A stretch of DNA of 27,171 nt from Salinisphaera sp002433465 (GCF_040361435.1 NZ_APNL01000029.1:1-27171), one strand, 5' to 3'. Shown: positions 6,875 to 15,286, counted from the stretch's first letter. Numbers and translations: made by a program. Notes: generated from the letters alone by a model not told the origin.

Positions 6875-8371
6875 ATGCGTTGGTCGAAATTTTTGCGTGC
6901 CGGTACGCACGGCGCGCTGGGTATGAGTTTGTTCGTATGCATGGGGGGCAGCGTCCATGCGAACCCCTTCTCGCAGGGCGCTCAGGCGAGTCTGCATGCC
7001 GCTGCGTTCGAAAGTGGCAGCGGGTTCGATGCCGACGAGTCCAGCGCCGCAGTGACCAGCAAGCTCGGTCCGGACGAACGGCAGGCGCTGCTGGCGAAGA
7101 GCGCCCCGGAGATCACGCCCTGGCTGGAAGTCACGGTCAAATCGGGCGATTCGCTCTCGCGCGTGTTCGAGCGCGTTGGGCTGCCGGCCCGCGAGCTTAT
7201 GGCGCTTCTCGCACTCGGCGACACCGTGGCCCCACTCAAGCGACTGCGTCCCGGCGATACGCTGGAACTGCGCAAGACCACCGATGGCCGTCTCGCCGAA
7301 CTTCGCTTCGAACTCGACGCGATCAAGACGCTTTCGATAACCCGCTCCGGCGTCGAGAGCGAAGCCGGCGCGGGCGCGCTAAACGCCCAGATCGTGCGCC
7401 TACAAACCCAGACTCGCCAACTCACCGCGCGTGGCACGGTCGAGGGCTCGCTTTCGCGTTCGCTGGCGAAGGCCGGCGTACCTGCGGCGGTGTCCGCCCA
7501 GCTCGCCCACATCTACCGCTACCGCGCCAACCTCTCGCGGCAAATGCATGCGGGCGATCGCTTCAGCATCGTTTACGAAGCCGAATACGCAAACGGCGAG
7601 CGCGTGGCCACGGGCCCGGTCGTCGCGGCCAGCATCACGACGGATGGTCGCAACCTGAAAGCGTTTCGCGCCGTCAACGAGGACGGCGAAACGCGCTATT
7701 ACGATGCCGAGGGCCGGGCGTACGAGCCGTCGCTGTCGCGCCACCCCGTCAACTACAGTCGGATAAGCTCGCCCTATAATCCGGATCGCCTGCATCCGAT
7801 TCTGCATATCCGTCGCCCGCACTGGGGCGTTGATATGGCCGCCCCGCGCGGTACGCCGATCCATGCCGCCGGCGATGGCGTAGTGAAATTCGTCGGCCGC
7901 CGGCACGGCTATGGACGTATCGTGCAGCTGAGCCATTTCGACGGTTATTCCACCCGCTACGGCCATATGTACCAGTTCGCCGACGGCCTAAAGCGCGGCG
8001 ATCACGTCAAGAAGGGCCAGGTCATCGGCTATGTCGGCGCCACCGGCGAAGCCACCGGCCCACACCTGCATTATGAAGTTCGCCTGAACGGCCGTCCGCA
8101 TAATCCGTTGACCATGAAGCTGCCGGACGGTCACCCGCTGCCGAAATCCCGCCTCGCGGCCTATACCAGCCGTATTCAGCCGCTGATCGCAGCGCTCGAC
8201 GACGTGCCGAACATGAGTCAGACGCTGGTGGCGTCAAGCGCGGGCGCTCGTCACGGCTGTACGCAGGCCAGCACGGTGAATGCGACGTTCGCCCTGACCC
8301 CGCACAACCTGCAGCGCAGCCATTCGCTGGCAGATCTATTCTGCGTGGTCTCGAGCGACAGCAACGCCTAG
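6875..8371 (+). CDS. M23 family metallopeptidase (MepM/Csd3-like)
   Basis: Probable periplasmic murein DD-endopeptidase, 498 residues. An N-terminal signal or anchor segment covers about 1-29 (ends 'GSVHA'). A LysM/OapA-like domain is at 84-133 ('VKSGDSLSRVFERVGL', 'LRPGDTLELR'), and a Csd3-type middle domain at about 185-280. The LytM/M23 catalytic domain spans about 305-415, with zinc ligands H316 and D320 (HWGVD) and H399 in 'HLHYE'; H364 and H397 are also conserved. All ligands are present, so it should be active in cutting peptide crosslinks during wall growth. A tail of about 70 residues with two cysteines follows the catalytic domain and is not typical. The start at 6875 has only a weak GAGGG upstream. 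Confidence 0.9.
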   Translation: MRWSKFLRAGTHGALGMSLFVCMGGSVHANPFSQGAQASLHAAAFESGSGFDADESSAAVTSKLGPDERQALLAKSAPEITPWLEVTVKSGDSLSRVFERVGLPARELMALLALGDTVAPLKRLRPGDTLELRKTTDGRLAELRFELDAIKTLSITRSGVESEAGAGALNAQIVRLQTQTRQLTARGTVEGSLSRSLAKAGVPAAVSAQLAHIYRYRANLSRQMHAGDRFSIVYEAEYANGERVATGPVVAASITTDGRNLKAFRAVNEDGETRYYDAEGRAYEPSLSRHPVNYSRISSPYNPDRLHPILHIRRPHWGVDMAAPRGTPIHAAGDGVVKFVGRRHGYGRIVQLSHFDGYSTRYGHMYQFADGLKRGDHVKKGQVIGYVGATGEATGPHLHYEVRLNGRPHNPLTMKLPDGHPLPKSRLAAYTSRIQPLIAALDDVPNMSQTLVASSAGARHGCTQASTVNATFALTPHNLQRSHSLADLFCVVSSDSNA

Positions 8372-8791
8372 ACAAGACAGCAGCCGGCCACTGCCCGGGG
8401 CACGACACACACTACTTGCCAGGTCCCTGCCCGCGGCCGGCATGATGCATGGCGCCTGCCGTCCCGACCCCGATCCAATACGGACTGCGAGGTCGCACAC
8501 GGGGCCCTGCCCGGGCCGGTTCCCGACGCCGATGTAACCCGGCGGCGCGCCGCCCACCGAGCGCCGGTCGCCCGGCGCGCGCATCGCCGCCAGACCCGCC
8601 TACCAGCCACTCATGGCTCACATTCGGCTTGTAATACGACAGGCCGTAATCGATACGCGCTGTGCCCCACGGCACGGCCGGGGCCGCCGCGCGAGCTGCG
8701 CCGAGCACCGCCGTACGCGCCGATGCTGCCTACGGCGCCGTTCGAATCGAGCGACCCGCAGATCGCGTGTAAAGGCGCATCGAGCGACAGA
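8372..8791 (-). pseudogene. Possible decayed gene in an intergenic region
   Basis: This 420-bp stretch between converging genes contains no intact gene I can support. On the minus strand, protein-like fragments appear in three different frames in collinear order: 'LSLDAPLHAICGSLDSNGAV' from about 8790, 'RIDYGLSYYKPNVSHEW' from about 8655, then 'PPGYIGVGNRPGQGPVCDL' from about 8545. That is the pattern expected of a gene broken by two or more frameshifts. One frame alone gives a 98-residue reading (8412-8708, GTG start) that turns arginine-rich in its second half. I do not recognise the family, and GC-rich chance coding is a real alternative. Confidence 0.25.
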
Positions 8792-8830
8792 AAGAAAAAA
8801 GCCGCGCCGATCGCGATGATCGGCGCGGCT
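8792..8830 (-). terminator. Intrinsic terminator after the BCCT transporter gene
   Basis: GCCGCGCCGATC (8801-8812) pairs perfectly with GATCGGCGCGGC (8818-8829). On the minus strand the 12-bp stem is followed by a T-rich run (complement of 8791-8800), 26 bp past the transporter stop codon. Confidence 0.9.
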
Positions 8831-8855
8831 CTCGTGCCGGAATTATCGAATTCGG

Positions 8856-10526
8856 CTAACGGTCGGGCTGCGAACGCTTGCCCTCGTCGTCCGCGTCTTC
8901 CAGATCCTCGTCTTCCCAGACATCGTTGAGGATATCGCGGGCTTCGAAGGCGTCTGCGCCAACCGGCATGGATTCGTGCTTTTCATAAAGGTCGAGCAGC
9001 ATGCGACGGCGATCGTCGCGCAGCTCGCGGGCAAGCACGAATACCATCATGTAGAGAATGAACACGAACGGCAGTGCCGCCAGCAGTGAGCCGGTCTGAA
9101 GACCCTTGAGGCCGTTCTCGCCGCCAGCCGAAATCAGCGTCAGACAAATCGCCGAGATCAGCAGCCCCCAGGAAAGTCGCTTGTAGAGCGGGGGCTCGAG
9201 CGAGCCCTCGTCGGTCATCTGCGCCACGATATAGGAGGCCGAATCGGCCGAGGTGACCAGAAACACGAAGATCAGGCACATCGCCAGAATGGACAGGGCC
9301 GTACTGAACGGCATCATGTCGAAGAAGCTGAACAGCGCCGAGGTGATGTCCTTATCCGCCGCGGCAGTCAAGCTTCCTGCCGCGTCGCCGAACAGCTCCA
9401 TATGCAAGCCGGCGCCGCCGAACACGCCGATGAAACCACAGGCCAGCAGCGGCGGCACGATAAGCACGCCCATGACGTACTCACGGATAGTGCGACCTTT
9501 CGAAATGCGGGCCACGAAGGTGCCCACGAACGGCGACCAGGCAATCACCCAGGCCCAATAAAAGACCGTCCAGCTCGAAATCCAGGCCTCGCCAGTATCC
9601 TCGAACGGATCCATCCGCAGGCTCATGGTGACGAAGTTGGAGATGTAGTCGCCCACGCCCACGACGATGGTGTTGAGAATGAACAGCGTGGGGCCGGTGA
9701 ACAGAACCCAGCCCATCAGCCCCAGACACAGGGCCAGATTGATGTTCGACAGCCACTGAATGCCCTTGTCCAAACCGGAATAGCTGGACAGCGTGTAGCA
9801 GGCACACATGACGCCCAGAATGATGAACTTCCAGAGCGTGGTGTCGGGTACGCCGAACATCTGGTTGAGACCACCATTGATCTGCAGCACGCCCAGTCCG
9901 AGCGACGTGGCCACGCCCATGACGGTGGCCACCACCGCCAGAATGTTGAGGCCATCGCTGGTGGGCTGGCGTGCCGGCTTGGGCAGCTTGTTGGTCAGCG
10001 GCGCAAGCACGGTCGAAACCAGACCGGATTCGTTCTTGCGAAACTGAAAATAAGCGATGATCAGGCCGACGATCGAAAAACCGGCCCACTGGCTCACGCC
10101 CCAGTGAAAGAAGCTGTACTGAATCGCATAGCGTGCCGACTGCGGGCTCGACCCCGGCATATCGTTATACGGCGGATTCAGATAATGCAGTATCGGCTCG
10201 GCCAGGCCGTAGAACACAAGGCCCACGCCGAACCCGGCAGCGAGCAGCATGCTCACCCAGGAAAAGAAACTGTATTCGGGCTGGCTGTAAGGCTCACCGA
10301 GACGGATTTTGCCGTACCGGCTCAGGGCAAGCCCCACCAGAAAGATGACAAAACCGAACACCGACAGCAGATAAAGCCAGCCGAAGACGTGCGAGATCGC
10401 GTCGAGAGCGCTGCTGGCAAAGTTGCCGAAAGCCTTGGGAAAACTTGCGCCGACGATTACTAGCGCGAGAATGATAAGCGCCGAACCGGTATATACACGC
10501 TGGCTGCGCGATAGCAATTTACTCAA
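8856..10526 (-). CDS. BCCT family betaine/choline/carnitine transporter
   Basis: Inner-membrane secondary transporter for quaternary ammonium solutes, 556 residues with about twelve membrane segments. The BCCT signature is clear: 'WTVFYWAWVIAWSPFVGTFV' at 319-338, followed by 'ARISKGRTIREY'. The unwound TM3 motif reads 'AAGFGVGLVFYGLAEP' (96-111), close to the sodium-coupled GMGIG form. The C-terminal tail is long and acidic ('EDEDLEDADDEG'), as in osmoregulated members. Likely role: uptake of glycine betaine or choline for osmoprotection or as a carbon and nitrogen source. I place the start at the TTG at 10526 because GGGGG lies 4 nt upstream; the GTG at 10568 is an alternative adding 14 residues. 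It is divergent from the acetamidase gene. Confidence 0.88.
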   Translation of the reverse strand: MSKLLSRSQRVYTGSALIILALVIVGASFPKAFGNFASSALDAISHVFGWLYLLSVFGFVIFLVGLALSRYGKIRLGEPYSQPEYSFFSWVSMLLAAGFGVGLVFYGLAEPILHYLNPPYNDMPGSSPQSARYAIQYSFFHWGVSQWAGFSIVGLIIAYFQFRKNESGLVSTVLAPLTNKLPKPARQPTSDGLNILAVVATVMGVATSLGLGVLQINGGLNQMFGVPDTTLWKFIILGVMCACYTLSSYSGLDKGIQWLSNINLALCLGLMGWVLFTGPTLFILNTIVVGVGDYISNFVTMSLRMDPFEDTGEAWISSWTVFYWAWVIAWSPFVGTFVARISKGRTIREYVMGVLIVPPLLACGFIGVFGGAGLHMELFGDAAGSLTAAADKDITSALFSFFDMMPFSTALSILAMCLIFVFLVTSADSASYIVAQMTDEGSLEPPLYKRLSWGLLISAICLTLISAGGENGLKGLQTGSLLAALPFVFILYMMVFVLARELRDDRRRMLLDLYEKHESMPVGADAFEARDILNDVWEDEDLEDADDEGKRSQPDR

Positions 10527-10634
10527 GTGACCCCCAGAAGATCGGTGTAATGACGCCACGTCGAACACCTGCAGCGCTGCGTCCCGGCCGTGGTCTTGAT
10601 CATATTGTGCACTAGTTGTCTTCCATTACTAGCA

Positions 10635-10683
10635 CTTCGGCCGAAGCCTCGCAAACGCCCCGAATCGCTTTTGGAAGGCGTTT
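10635..10683. promoter_or_regulatory. Palindromes in the BCCT/acetamidase divergent region
   Basis: A perfect 12-bp palindrome CTTCGGCCGAAG (10635-10646) and an inverted repeat AAACGCC/GGCGTTT (10653-10659/10677-10683) lie in the roughly 260 bp between the two divergent starts. They are candidate operators for shared control of both genes. No regulator is encoded next to them. Confidence 0.35.
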
Positions 10684-10787
10684 CGGCGCTAGGCGCGCAA
10701 GCCGGCGCGACGCGGTCGGCGCGATCATCCCAGCCTGGCCCATGTCTTGCATGGAAGCCGGCTTGTTTCATTTTATAGAGATAGCGA

Positions 10788-12011
10788 ATGAATTATGGAA
10801 TCGCAGGCGCGGTGGCGTTGTGCTGCAGCGTGATGAGCGTGCAGGCCGCAGCCGATGATTTCGACGTACTGCAGCCGCTGGCCGACAAGCCGCAGAAAAT
10901 GACTGCCGGGGCCTACGCCGGCAATTACTACGTGCCGTCCACGACCCAGACCGTCAACTGGGGCTATTTGCCCAACCAAAGTGCAAAGCCGGTGCTGACC
11001 GTGCCCTCGGGTAGTGCAGTGACGTTCGACACCATTTCTCATGAGGGCATCCTCGAAGACCAGGGCCGCGATCCCGTCGCCTATTTTGCGACCAAAGGTG
11101 TAGCCGAGGACCAGGTGCTCGACGATGCGATCGCGATCACGGCGTCCGATCTCGAGCACGATTTCTTCAACGACGGCCCGCATATCGTCACCGGCCCGGT
11201 GGCCATCGAAGGCGCCGAGCCGGGCGACGTGCTCAAGGTCGAGGTCATCAAGCTCGAACCGCGCGTGCCCTACGGCGTGATCTCGAACCGACATGGCAAG
11301 GGCGCCCTGCCCGGCGAATATCCGAAAACCGAACCTGAGCCCAACCCCAGCAGCGAGCACCCGGAACGCTATGCCAACGTGTCCACGTTCGCTCCGATCG
11401 TCAAGGACGGCGATCGCTGGTACGGCACCCTCGACGCGGGTAACGAGCGCACCATTCGCTTCCCGCTGCACCCGTTCATGGGCATCATGGGCGTCGCCCC
11501 GGCCACCAACGAACCGGTCAACTCGGTGCCGCCGTCACGTATCGGCGGCAATGCCGACATCAACGACCTGGGCGTGGGCAGCACCGTCTACTACCCGATC
11601 GAAGTCGACGGTGGCCTGTTCTATACCGGCGACAGCCACTTCACGCAGGGTGACGGCGAAGTGGCGCTGACCGCGCTGGAAGGCTCGATGCGGGCTACGC
11701 TGAAGCTTACGGTGCTCAAGAGCGGCAAGGCCGAGCTTCCGGGCAAACAGGTGGACAAGCTGCTCGGTGAAACCAACGATTACTGGATTACCGTCGGCCT
11801 GGATGAGGATCTCGATCTGGCCATGAAGGATGCCGTACGCGAGTCGATTCGTTTTCTGCACCAGCATTACGATATCGACGAGGCGCTGGCCCTGGCCTAT
11901 CTGAGTGCGGCAACCGACTTCGAAGTCTCGCAGGTCGTGGACAAGACCAAGGGCATTCACGCGCTCATCCGCAAGGCCGATTTCAAGGAATTCGACGGCG
12001 ACAACGACTAA
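10788..12011 (+). CDS. Secreted acetamidase/formamidase family protein
   Basis: A 407-residue protein of the FmdA/AmdA fold, which hydrolyses short amides to ammonia and the acid. Supporting segments are 'FDTISHEGILEDQGRDP' (about 75-91), 'GPVAIEGAEPGDVLKVEV' (about 136-153), 'YGVISNRHGKGALPGE' and the late 'YWITVGLDEDLDLAMKDAV', all characteristic of the family. Unlike the well-studied cytosolic enzymes, it begins with a signal peptide (about 1-21, ending 'MSVQA'), so it should act in the periplasm. Ammonia release outside the membrane, or an amide substrate too polar to import, are possible explanations (inference). The start at 10788 has a modest AGAG upstream. A strong terminator follows at 12058. 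Confidence 0.88.
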   Translation: MNYGIAGAVALCCSVMSVQAAADDFDVLQPLADKPQKMTAGAYAGNYYVPSTTQTVNWGYLPNQSAKPVLTVPSGSAVTFDTISHEGILEDQGRDPVAYFATKGVAEDQVLDDAIAITASDLEHDFFNDGPHIVTGPVAIEGAEPGDVLKVEVIKLEPRVPYGVISNRHGKGALPGEYPKTEPEPNPSSEHPERYANVSTFAPIVKDGDRWYGTLDAGNERTIRFPLHPFMGIMGVAPATNEPVNSVPPSRIGGNADINDLGVGSTVYYPIEVDGGLFYTGDSHFTQGDGEVALTALEGSMRATLKLTVLKSGKAELPGKQVDKLLGETNDYWITVGLDEDLDLAMKDAVRESIRFLHQHYDIDEALALAYLSAATDFEVSQVVDKTKGIHALIRKADFKEFDGDND

Positions 12012-12057
12012 CCGCTCCGTTAGGCCGACGCCTGTCCGAGACGGGTTTTATCGATAC

Positions 12058-12094
12058 GCCGGCCCAGGCAAACCGCCTGGGCCGGCTTTTTCTT
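12058..12094 (+). terminator. Intrinsic terminator after the acetamidase gene
   Basis: A perfect 12-bp stem, GCCGGCCCAGGC (12058-12069) with GCCTGGGCCGGC (12075-12086), has a 5-nt loop and a TTTTTCTT tail. Confidence 0.92.
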
Positions 12095-12158
12095 GCCGTT
12101 CAGGCCCAGTTCGACAAATGCCTTACCATGCAGGGCTATTATTCGAACCAACGTAACT

Positions 12159-12317
12159 ATGGATCTCATTCGTATCCTGCTGTCTATCCTGCTGCCGCCG
12201 CTTGGCGTGTTTCTTCAGGTCGGTATTGGTCTGCATTTCTGGCTCAACGTCATACTCACGCTGTGCGGCTACGTGCCCGGCATCATCCATGCGGTCTATA
12301 TCATCCTCAAACGTTAG
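12159..12317 (+). CDS. Pmp3/YqaE family membrane peptide
   Basis: A 52-residue hydrophobic peptide with two membrane segments (about 4-24 and 28-49). The family hallmarks are visible: 'LLPPLGVFLQVG' and 'LNVILTLCGYVPGIIHAVYII'. Pmp3/UPF0057 proteins sit in the plasma membrane and are linked to salt and cold tolerance and membrane potential. The start at 12159 gives the standard family N-terminus; an in-frame reading from 12093 would start inside the preceding terminator's T-tail. A GC hairpin at 12373-12388 lies downstream but lacks a T-tract. Confidence 0.92.
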   Translation: MDLIRILLSILLPPLGVFLQVGIGLHFWLNVILTLCGYVPGIIHAVYIILKR

Positions 12318-12505
12318 TCCGAAGGCTGTAAAAAACCGTATTGATGCCCACTGTTGGGCATAGGGGCATGGTGGCCGGGTTCCCGGCCGCCACTGCGCCC
12401 CGCGATGCAGCAAAGCAACCCGTTGCCCCGCTGTGAACAGGGTGAGCGTGTATCGCGATGCATGTACCCACCCAGAGCTTTCTTGCCGGCATGAGCGCTG
12501 ATGCT

Positions 12506-13498
12506 ATGAAAACCGATCTCTCCGTTCTCGATCTCGTGCCCGTACCCAGCGGCATAGCCGCCTCGATGGCGGTGCGCGCGAGTATCGATCTGGCGCGTCT
12601 GGCCGAGCGTTGTGGCTATACCCGTTACTGGATCTCGGAACACCACAGCATGCCGAGTATCGCCAGTTCAGCGCCCGAAGTACTGCTGTCGCGGGCGGCG
12701 GCGCTCACCGAGCGAATTCGGGTCGGCTCGGGCGGCATCATGCTGCCCAACCATGTGCCGCTGCGAGTGGCAGAAACGTTTCAGACGCTGGAAGCGCTCT
12801 ATCCGGGCCGTATCGACCTGGGGCTGGGGCGTGCTCCCGGTTCCGATGCCCGTGCCAGTCGCGCGCTGCGTGCCGCGTCGGGAGAGCAGTTCGCCGACCT
12901 GCTCAACGAAATGCTCGCGCTTTCGCGCGGCACGCTGCGGCGTGGCCACCCCTACGAGGGCGTGACGGTCAGCCCCAGTGACGTGTCCCTGCCACCCATC
13001 TGGATCCTGGGCTCCAGCGGTGCAAGCGCACACGTCGCCGGCTCTGCCGGCATGGGTTACAGCTTTGCGAGTCATTTCAGCCCGGTGCCTGCCGAACCGG
13101 CGCTGCGACGTTACCGGGGCGCGTTCACCCCGTCGCCCGCCTTTCCCGAGCCCCATGCCATACTCGGGGTTTCCGTCATCTGCGCGCCGACGGATGAAGA
13201 AGCGGAGCATCTTGCGGCGACCGTCGATCTGATGTGGCTGCGGTTGCGCAAGGGCGAGTTTCTGCCGCTGCCCTCGCCTGAAGAAGCGCTGGCCTACGAC
13301 TACTCCGAGATGGAACGCAACGCCATTCTGGAGAACCGCCACCGGCACGTAATCGGCAGTCCTGACACCGTGCGCGAGCAACTCGACGCGCTCTGTACCG
13401 ATGGTGAACCGGACGAAATCATGGTGGTATCGAATATTCATGATCCCGCCAAGCGCTTGCGCAGCTACGAGCTCGTGGCACAAGCCATGGCGCGGTAA
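12506..13498 (+). CDS. LLM class flavin-dependent oxidoreductase
   Basis: Bacterial-luciferase-like monooxygenase, 330 residues, expected to use reduced FMN from a partner reductase. 'LSVLDLVPVPSG' at the N-terminus, 'RYWISEHHSMPSIASSAPEVL' (40-60), 'IRVGSGGIMLPNHVPLRVAE' (71-90) and 'LYPGRIDLGLGRAPGSD' mark the MsnO8/YhbW-like subgroup. A 'GSPDTVREQLDAL' segment near the C-terminus is also typical. The substrate is unknown. No ribosome site clearly decides the start. I chose 12506 because relatives begin just before 'LSVLDLVP'; in-frame ATGs at 12458 and 12491 would add 16 or 5 residues. It is a monocistronic-looking gene followed by the ohrR promoter region. Confidence 0.87.
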   Translation: MKTDLSVLDLVPVPSGIAASMAVRASIDLARLAERCGYTRYWISEHHSMPSIASSAPEVLLSRAAALTERIRVGSGGIMLPNHVPLRVAETFQTLEALYPGRIDLGLGRAPGSDARASRALRAASGEQFADLLNEMLALSRGTLRRGHPYEGVTVSPSDVSLPPIWILGSSGASAHVAGSAGMGYSFASHFSPVPAEPALRRYRGAFTPSPAFPEPHAILGVSVICAPTDEEAEHLAATVDLMWLRLRKGEFLPLPSPEEALAYDYSEMERNAILENRHRHVIGSPDTVREQLDALCTDGEPDEIMVVSNIHDPAKRLRSYELVAQAMAR

Positions 13499-13563
13499 AC
13501 CCACCGCGCCGCGAAGACAAACCTCGAGCAACCGTGCCGCCCGGGATTATTTCCCCAACTTTC

Positions 13564-13576
13564 CGCTAAGTTAGCG
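13564..13576. promoter_or_regulatory. CGCTAA-G-TTAGCG palindrome before ohrR
   Basis: A perfect 13-bp palindrome 42 bp before the regulator start, followed by two ACGTCA direct repeats (13591-13596, 13601-13606). Autoregulation is usual for OhrR, so this is a candidate operator by position. Confidence 0.4.
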
Positions 13577-13617
13577 ATTCGAGTTCAAACACGTCACAAT
13601 ACGTCATGTACGGTTAA

Positions 13618-14094
13618 ATGGACCCCAATCCTATGGGCGCTTCCCACGAACAAGACGACGACGATCTGGATTTTCGCTTTCTGGACGAGCAGCTTTGTTT
13701 TTCGCTGTATACGGCGACTCATCGGATCATCCGCGCGTACCGACCTCTACTGGAACCGTTGGGTCTGACCTACGTCCAGTACCTCGTCATGCTCGTGCTG
13801 TGGGAAAAAGCGCCGCGCTCGGTCGGCGAGCTGGGCAGTGAACTGCATCTGGACAGCGGTACTCTGACCCCTTTGCTCAAGCGCATGGAAAAAGCCGCAC
13901 TTGTCGTGCGCGAACGCGACAGCGAGGATGAGCGCCGAGTGCTGATTTCCCTGACCGACCAGGGCCTGGCACTCAAGCACAAGTCCAAAGAAATACACGA
14001 AGCCATGCTATGCCAGGTCGAACTGACCCGGCCCGAAGCCATGCAGCTGCGCAAGCGCATCATGGTGCTGGCCGATACGCTGCGCCAGGCATAG
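13618..14094 (+). CDS. ohrR: OhrR-type MarR family organic-peroxide sensor
   Basis: Cytosolic winged-helix repressor, 158 residues. 'FLDEQLCFSLYTATHRIIRAYRPLL' carries the reactive cysteine C27, with Y41 and Y52 at the same spacing (+14, +25) as the C15/Y29/Y40 set of B. subtilis OhrR. The DNA-binding 'LHLDSGTLTPLLKRMEKAALV' and wing 'RDSEDERRVLISLT' are near-consensus. A second cysteine, C132, lies 105 residues after the first, the same distance as C22/C127 of the two-cysteine Xanthomonas protein, so disulfide-type sensing is expected. Starting at the inner ATG at 13633 would reproduce that numbering exactly. Neither ATG has a convincing ribosome site. No ohr gene is adjacent, which is unusual. 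Confidence 0.9.
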   Translation: MDPNPMGASHEQDDDDLDFRFLDEQLCFSLYTATHRIIRAYRPLLEPLGLTYVQYLVMLVLWEKAPRSVGELGSELHLDSGTLTPLLKRMEKAALVVRERDSEDERRVLISLTDQGLALKHKSKEIHEAMLCQVELTRPEAMQLRKRIMVLADTLRQA

Positions 14095-14220
14095 CCGCTA
14101 CCCTAAAGCCAAGACTTTGGCGGCGGCATCGCGCCTGCGTTAGGGGATTTTACGCATAGCCCGGCGGCAGCCACTCACACAGACTGACGCGCCCCTCACC
14201 GACAAGGCCGCTCACCTGAC

Positions 14221-14853
14221 ATGTGGCAGTGGATCAACGACAACGCACAGGCACTGTCATTCTTTGCCAGCCTCGGCACGCTCGCCGTATGGCTGTTCTA
14301 TGCACATCTGCTTTATGCCGGCTTTCGCCGTCAGCGCCAGGCCCGCATTCTGATCAATCAGGGCTGGGGCCAGCAGATCGACTCGGTCTGCCTGATCAGT
14401 AACATGAGTCAGGAGCCAATCTATATCCATAGCCTGGTGATGACCATTCGCACCCGCGACGACGAATACAGCGAATCGATCACCGATTTCGATACCGCCG
14501 AGCCGCGCGACAGCGAAGATCGTCCCCAGAACGTGACTCGGCAGGGGCCGTTGAACTCCGGCGAGCAAATGAACCTCGGCACGTTTCGTTCCGTCATACG
14601 CCAGACGGCCAAGCGTCACGATAACCTCGAGCCCGACGACGATCGCCCGATTCGAACGCTCGACATCGCTAACTTCAAGATTACCGTGATCGCGAGTTAC
14701 GGGCCGGAAGGCGGCATCATCGGCGCGCAACGCAAGTTCATCGTCTCCGGTGAAGACAACGAGCTGATGCGCCCCGCCGCGACCACCACCAAGCGCATGG
14801 CCAAGCGCCACGCCCGGGCCAAGCTACAGGACTGGCTCGAGCAGCAGCTATAA
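14221..14853 (+). CDS. Hypothetical one-TM protein
   Basis: I do not recognise this 210-residue protein. One membrane helix is clear at about 11-34, followed by the basic 'RRQRQAR', so the bulk of the protein should face the cytosol. The soluble part has a strand-rich section ('SVCLISNMSQEPIYIHSLVMTIRT', 54-77), an acidic segment (80-103), another strand pair ('IANFKITVIASYG', about 149-161) and a lysine/arginine-rich C-terminal helix ending 'LQDWLEQQL'. The pattern 'SNMSQEPIYI' resembles an immunoglobulin-like or C2-like sandwich, but this is only an impression. It stands alone between ohrR and a convergent gene; codon use looks like that of its neighbours. Confidence 0.75.
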   Translation: MWQWINDNAQALSFFASLGTLAVWLFYAHLLYAGFRRQRQARILINQGWGQQIDSVCLISNMSQEPIYIHSLVMTIRTRDDEYSESITDFDTAEPRDSEDRPQNVTRQGPLNSGEQMNLGTFRSVIRQTAKRHDNLEPDDDRPIRTLDIANFKITVIASYGPEGGIIGAQRKFIVSGEDNELMRPAATTTKRMAKRHARAKLQDWLEQQL

Positions 14854-14858
14854 CTAGC

Positions 14859-14885
14859 CATGCCGGCCGTCGTACGGCCGGCATG
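14859..14885. terminator. Perfect 12-bp hairpin between convergent genes
   Basis: CATGCCGGCCGT (14859-14870) and ACGGCCGGCATG (14874-14885) enclose a 3-nt loop, 6 bp past the + gene and 10 bp before the end of the - gene. No T-tract follows on either strand. A shared transcript-end hairpin is likely. Confidence 0.6.
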
Positions 14886-14894
14886 TAACGGCCA

Positions 14895-15215
14895 CTAGCA
14901 ACGACCCTGCTTCGCCAGCCCCGGTGGGCAATGGCGCGAGCCGCGGCCCTCGTAGCGCGAGTCGTAACGACGGTCGTAATCACGGCGATCGCCATCCGTG
15001 GTGACCGCCGCGCCCCCAGCGGCGCCGGCAGCACCGCCCAGGATTGCACCGGTACGCCCACCCACTTCGTTACCAATCGCCGCACCGGCGGCCCCGCCGA
15101 GCCCGCCGCCAATGGCGGCGTCCAGCGTTTCGTCGTCCAACGCAAACGCCGACGTGCTCATACCGAGGGCCACCAGACCCGCAAAGGCCAGGCGATGAAT
15201 ATTGTGTTTGCGCAT
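14895..15215 (-). CDS. Small exported glycine-zipper protein
   Basis: A 106-residue secreted or envelope protein. The signal peptide spans about 1-25 ('MSTSAFA'). A glycine-zipper stretch at about 33-70 has repeated 'GGxxGAAxG' spacing ('AAIGGGLGGAAGAAIGNEVGG', then 'GAILGGAAGAAGGA'), the kind that inserts as a two-helix hairpin. A tyrosine/arginine-rich tail follows, ending 'HCPPGLAKQGRC' with two cysteines. Glycine-zipper 2TM proteins are common in the proteobacterial envelope and their function is poorly known. The start at 15215 has GGAG 5-8 nt upstream; the frame could extend to 15242 but would lose the signal peptide. Confidence 0.8.
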   Translation of the reverse strand: MRKHNIHRLAFAGLVALGMSTSAFALDDETLDAAIGGGLGGAAGAAIGNEVGGRTGAILGGAAGAAGGAAVTTDGDRRDYDRRYDSRYEGRGSRHCPPGLAKQGRC

Positions 15216-15260
15216 TGCTTCACTCCAGGCGCTGTTGGTCAACGTAGAGCAAGTAAAGCC

Positions 15261-15286
15261 GATTCACGCTGAATTCCCCGTGAATC
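15261..15286. promoter_or_regulatory. GATTCACG/CGTGAATC inverted repeat
   Basis: Two perfect 8-bp arms with a 10-nt spacer, 46-71 bp upstream of the glycine-zipper start. The spacing suits a dimeric regulator site over the promoter. The identity of any regulator is unknown. Confidence 0.4.

Noticed and set aside
8412..8708. 98-residue minus-strand frame as an intact gene
   Set aside because: Only its first third looks protein-like; the rest is Arg/Gly-rich and better fragments lie in other frames, so it is listed as a possible pseudogene instead.
9402..10463. 353-residue open frame on the + strand
   Set aside because: Antisense to the BCCT transporter; His/Gln/Arg-rich composition typical of a reverse-frame artefact.
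12373..12388. GGCCGG/CCGGCC hairpin after the Pmp3-like gene as a terminator
   Set aside because: No T-tract follows on either strand, so the evidence is too thin to list it separately.
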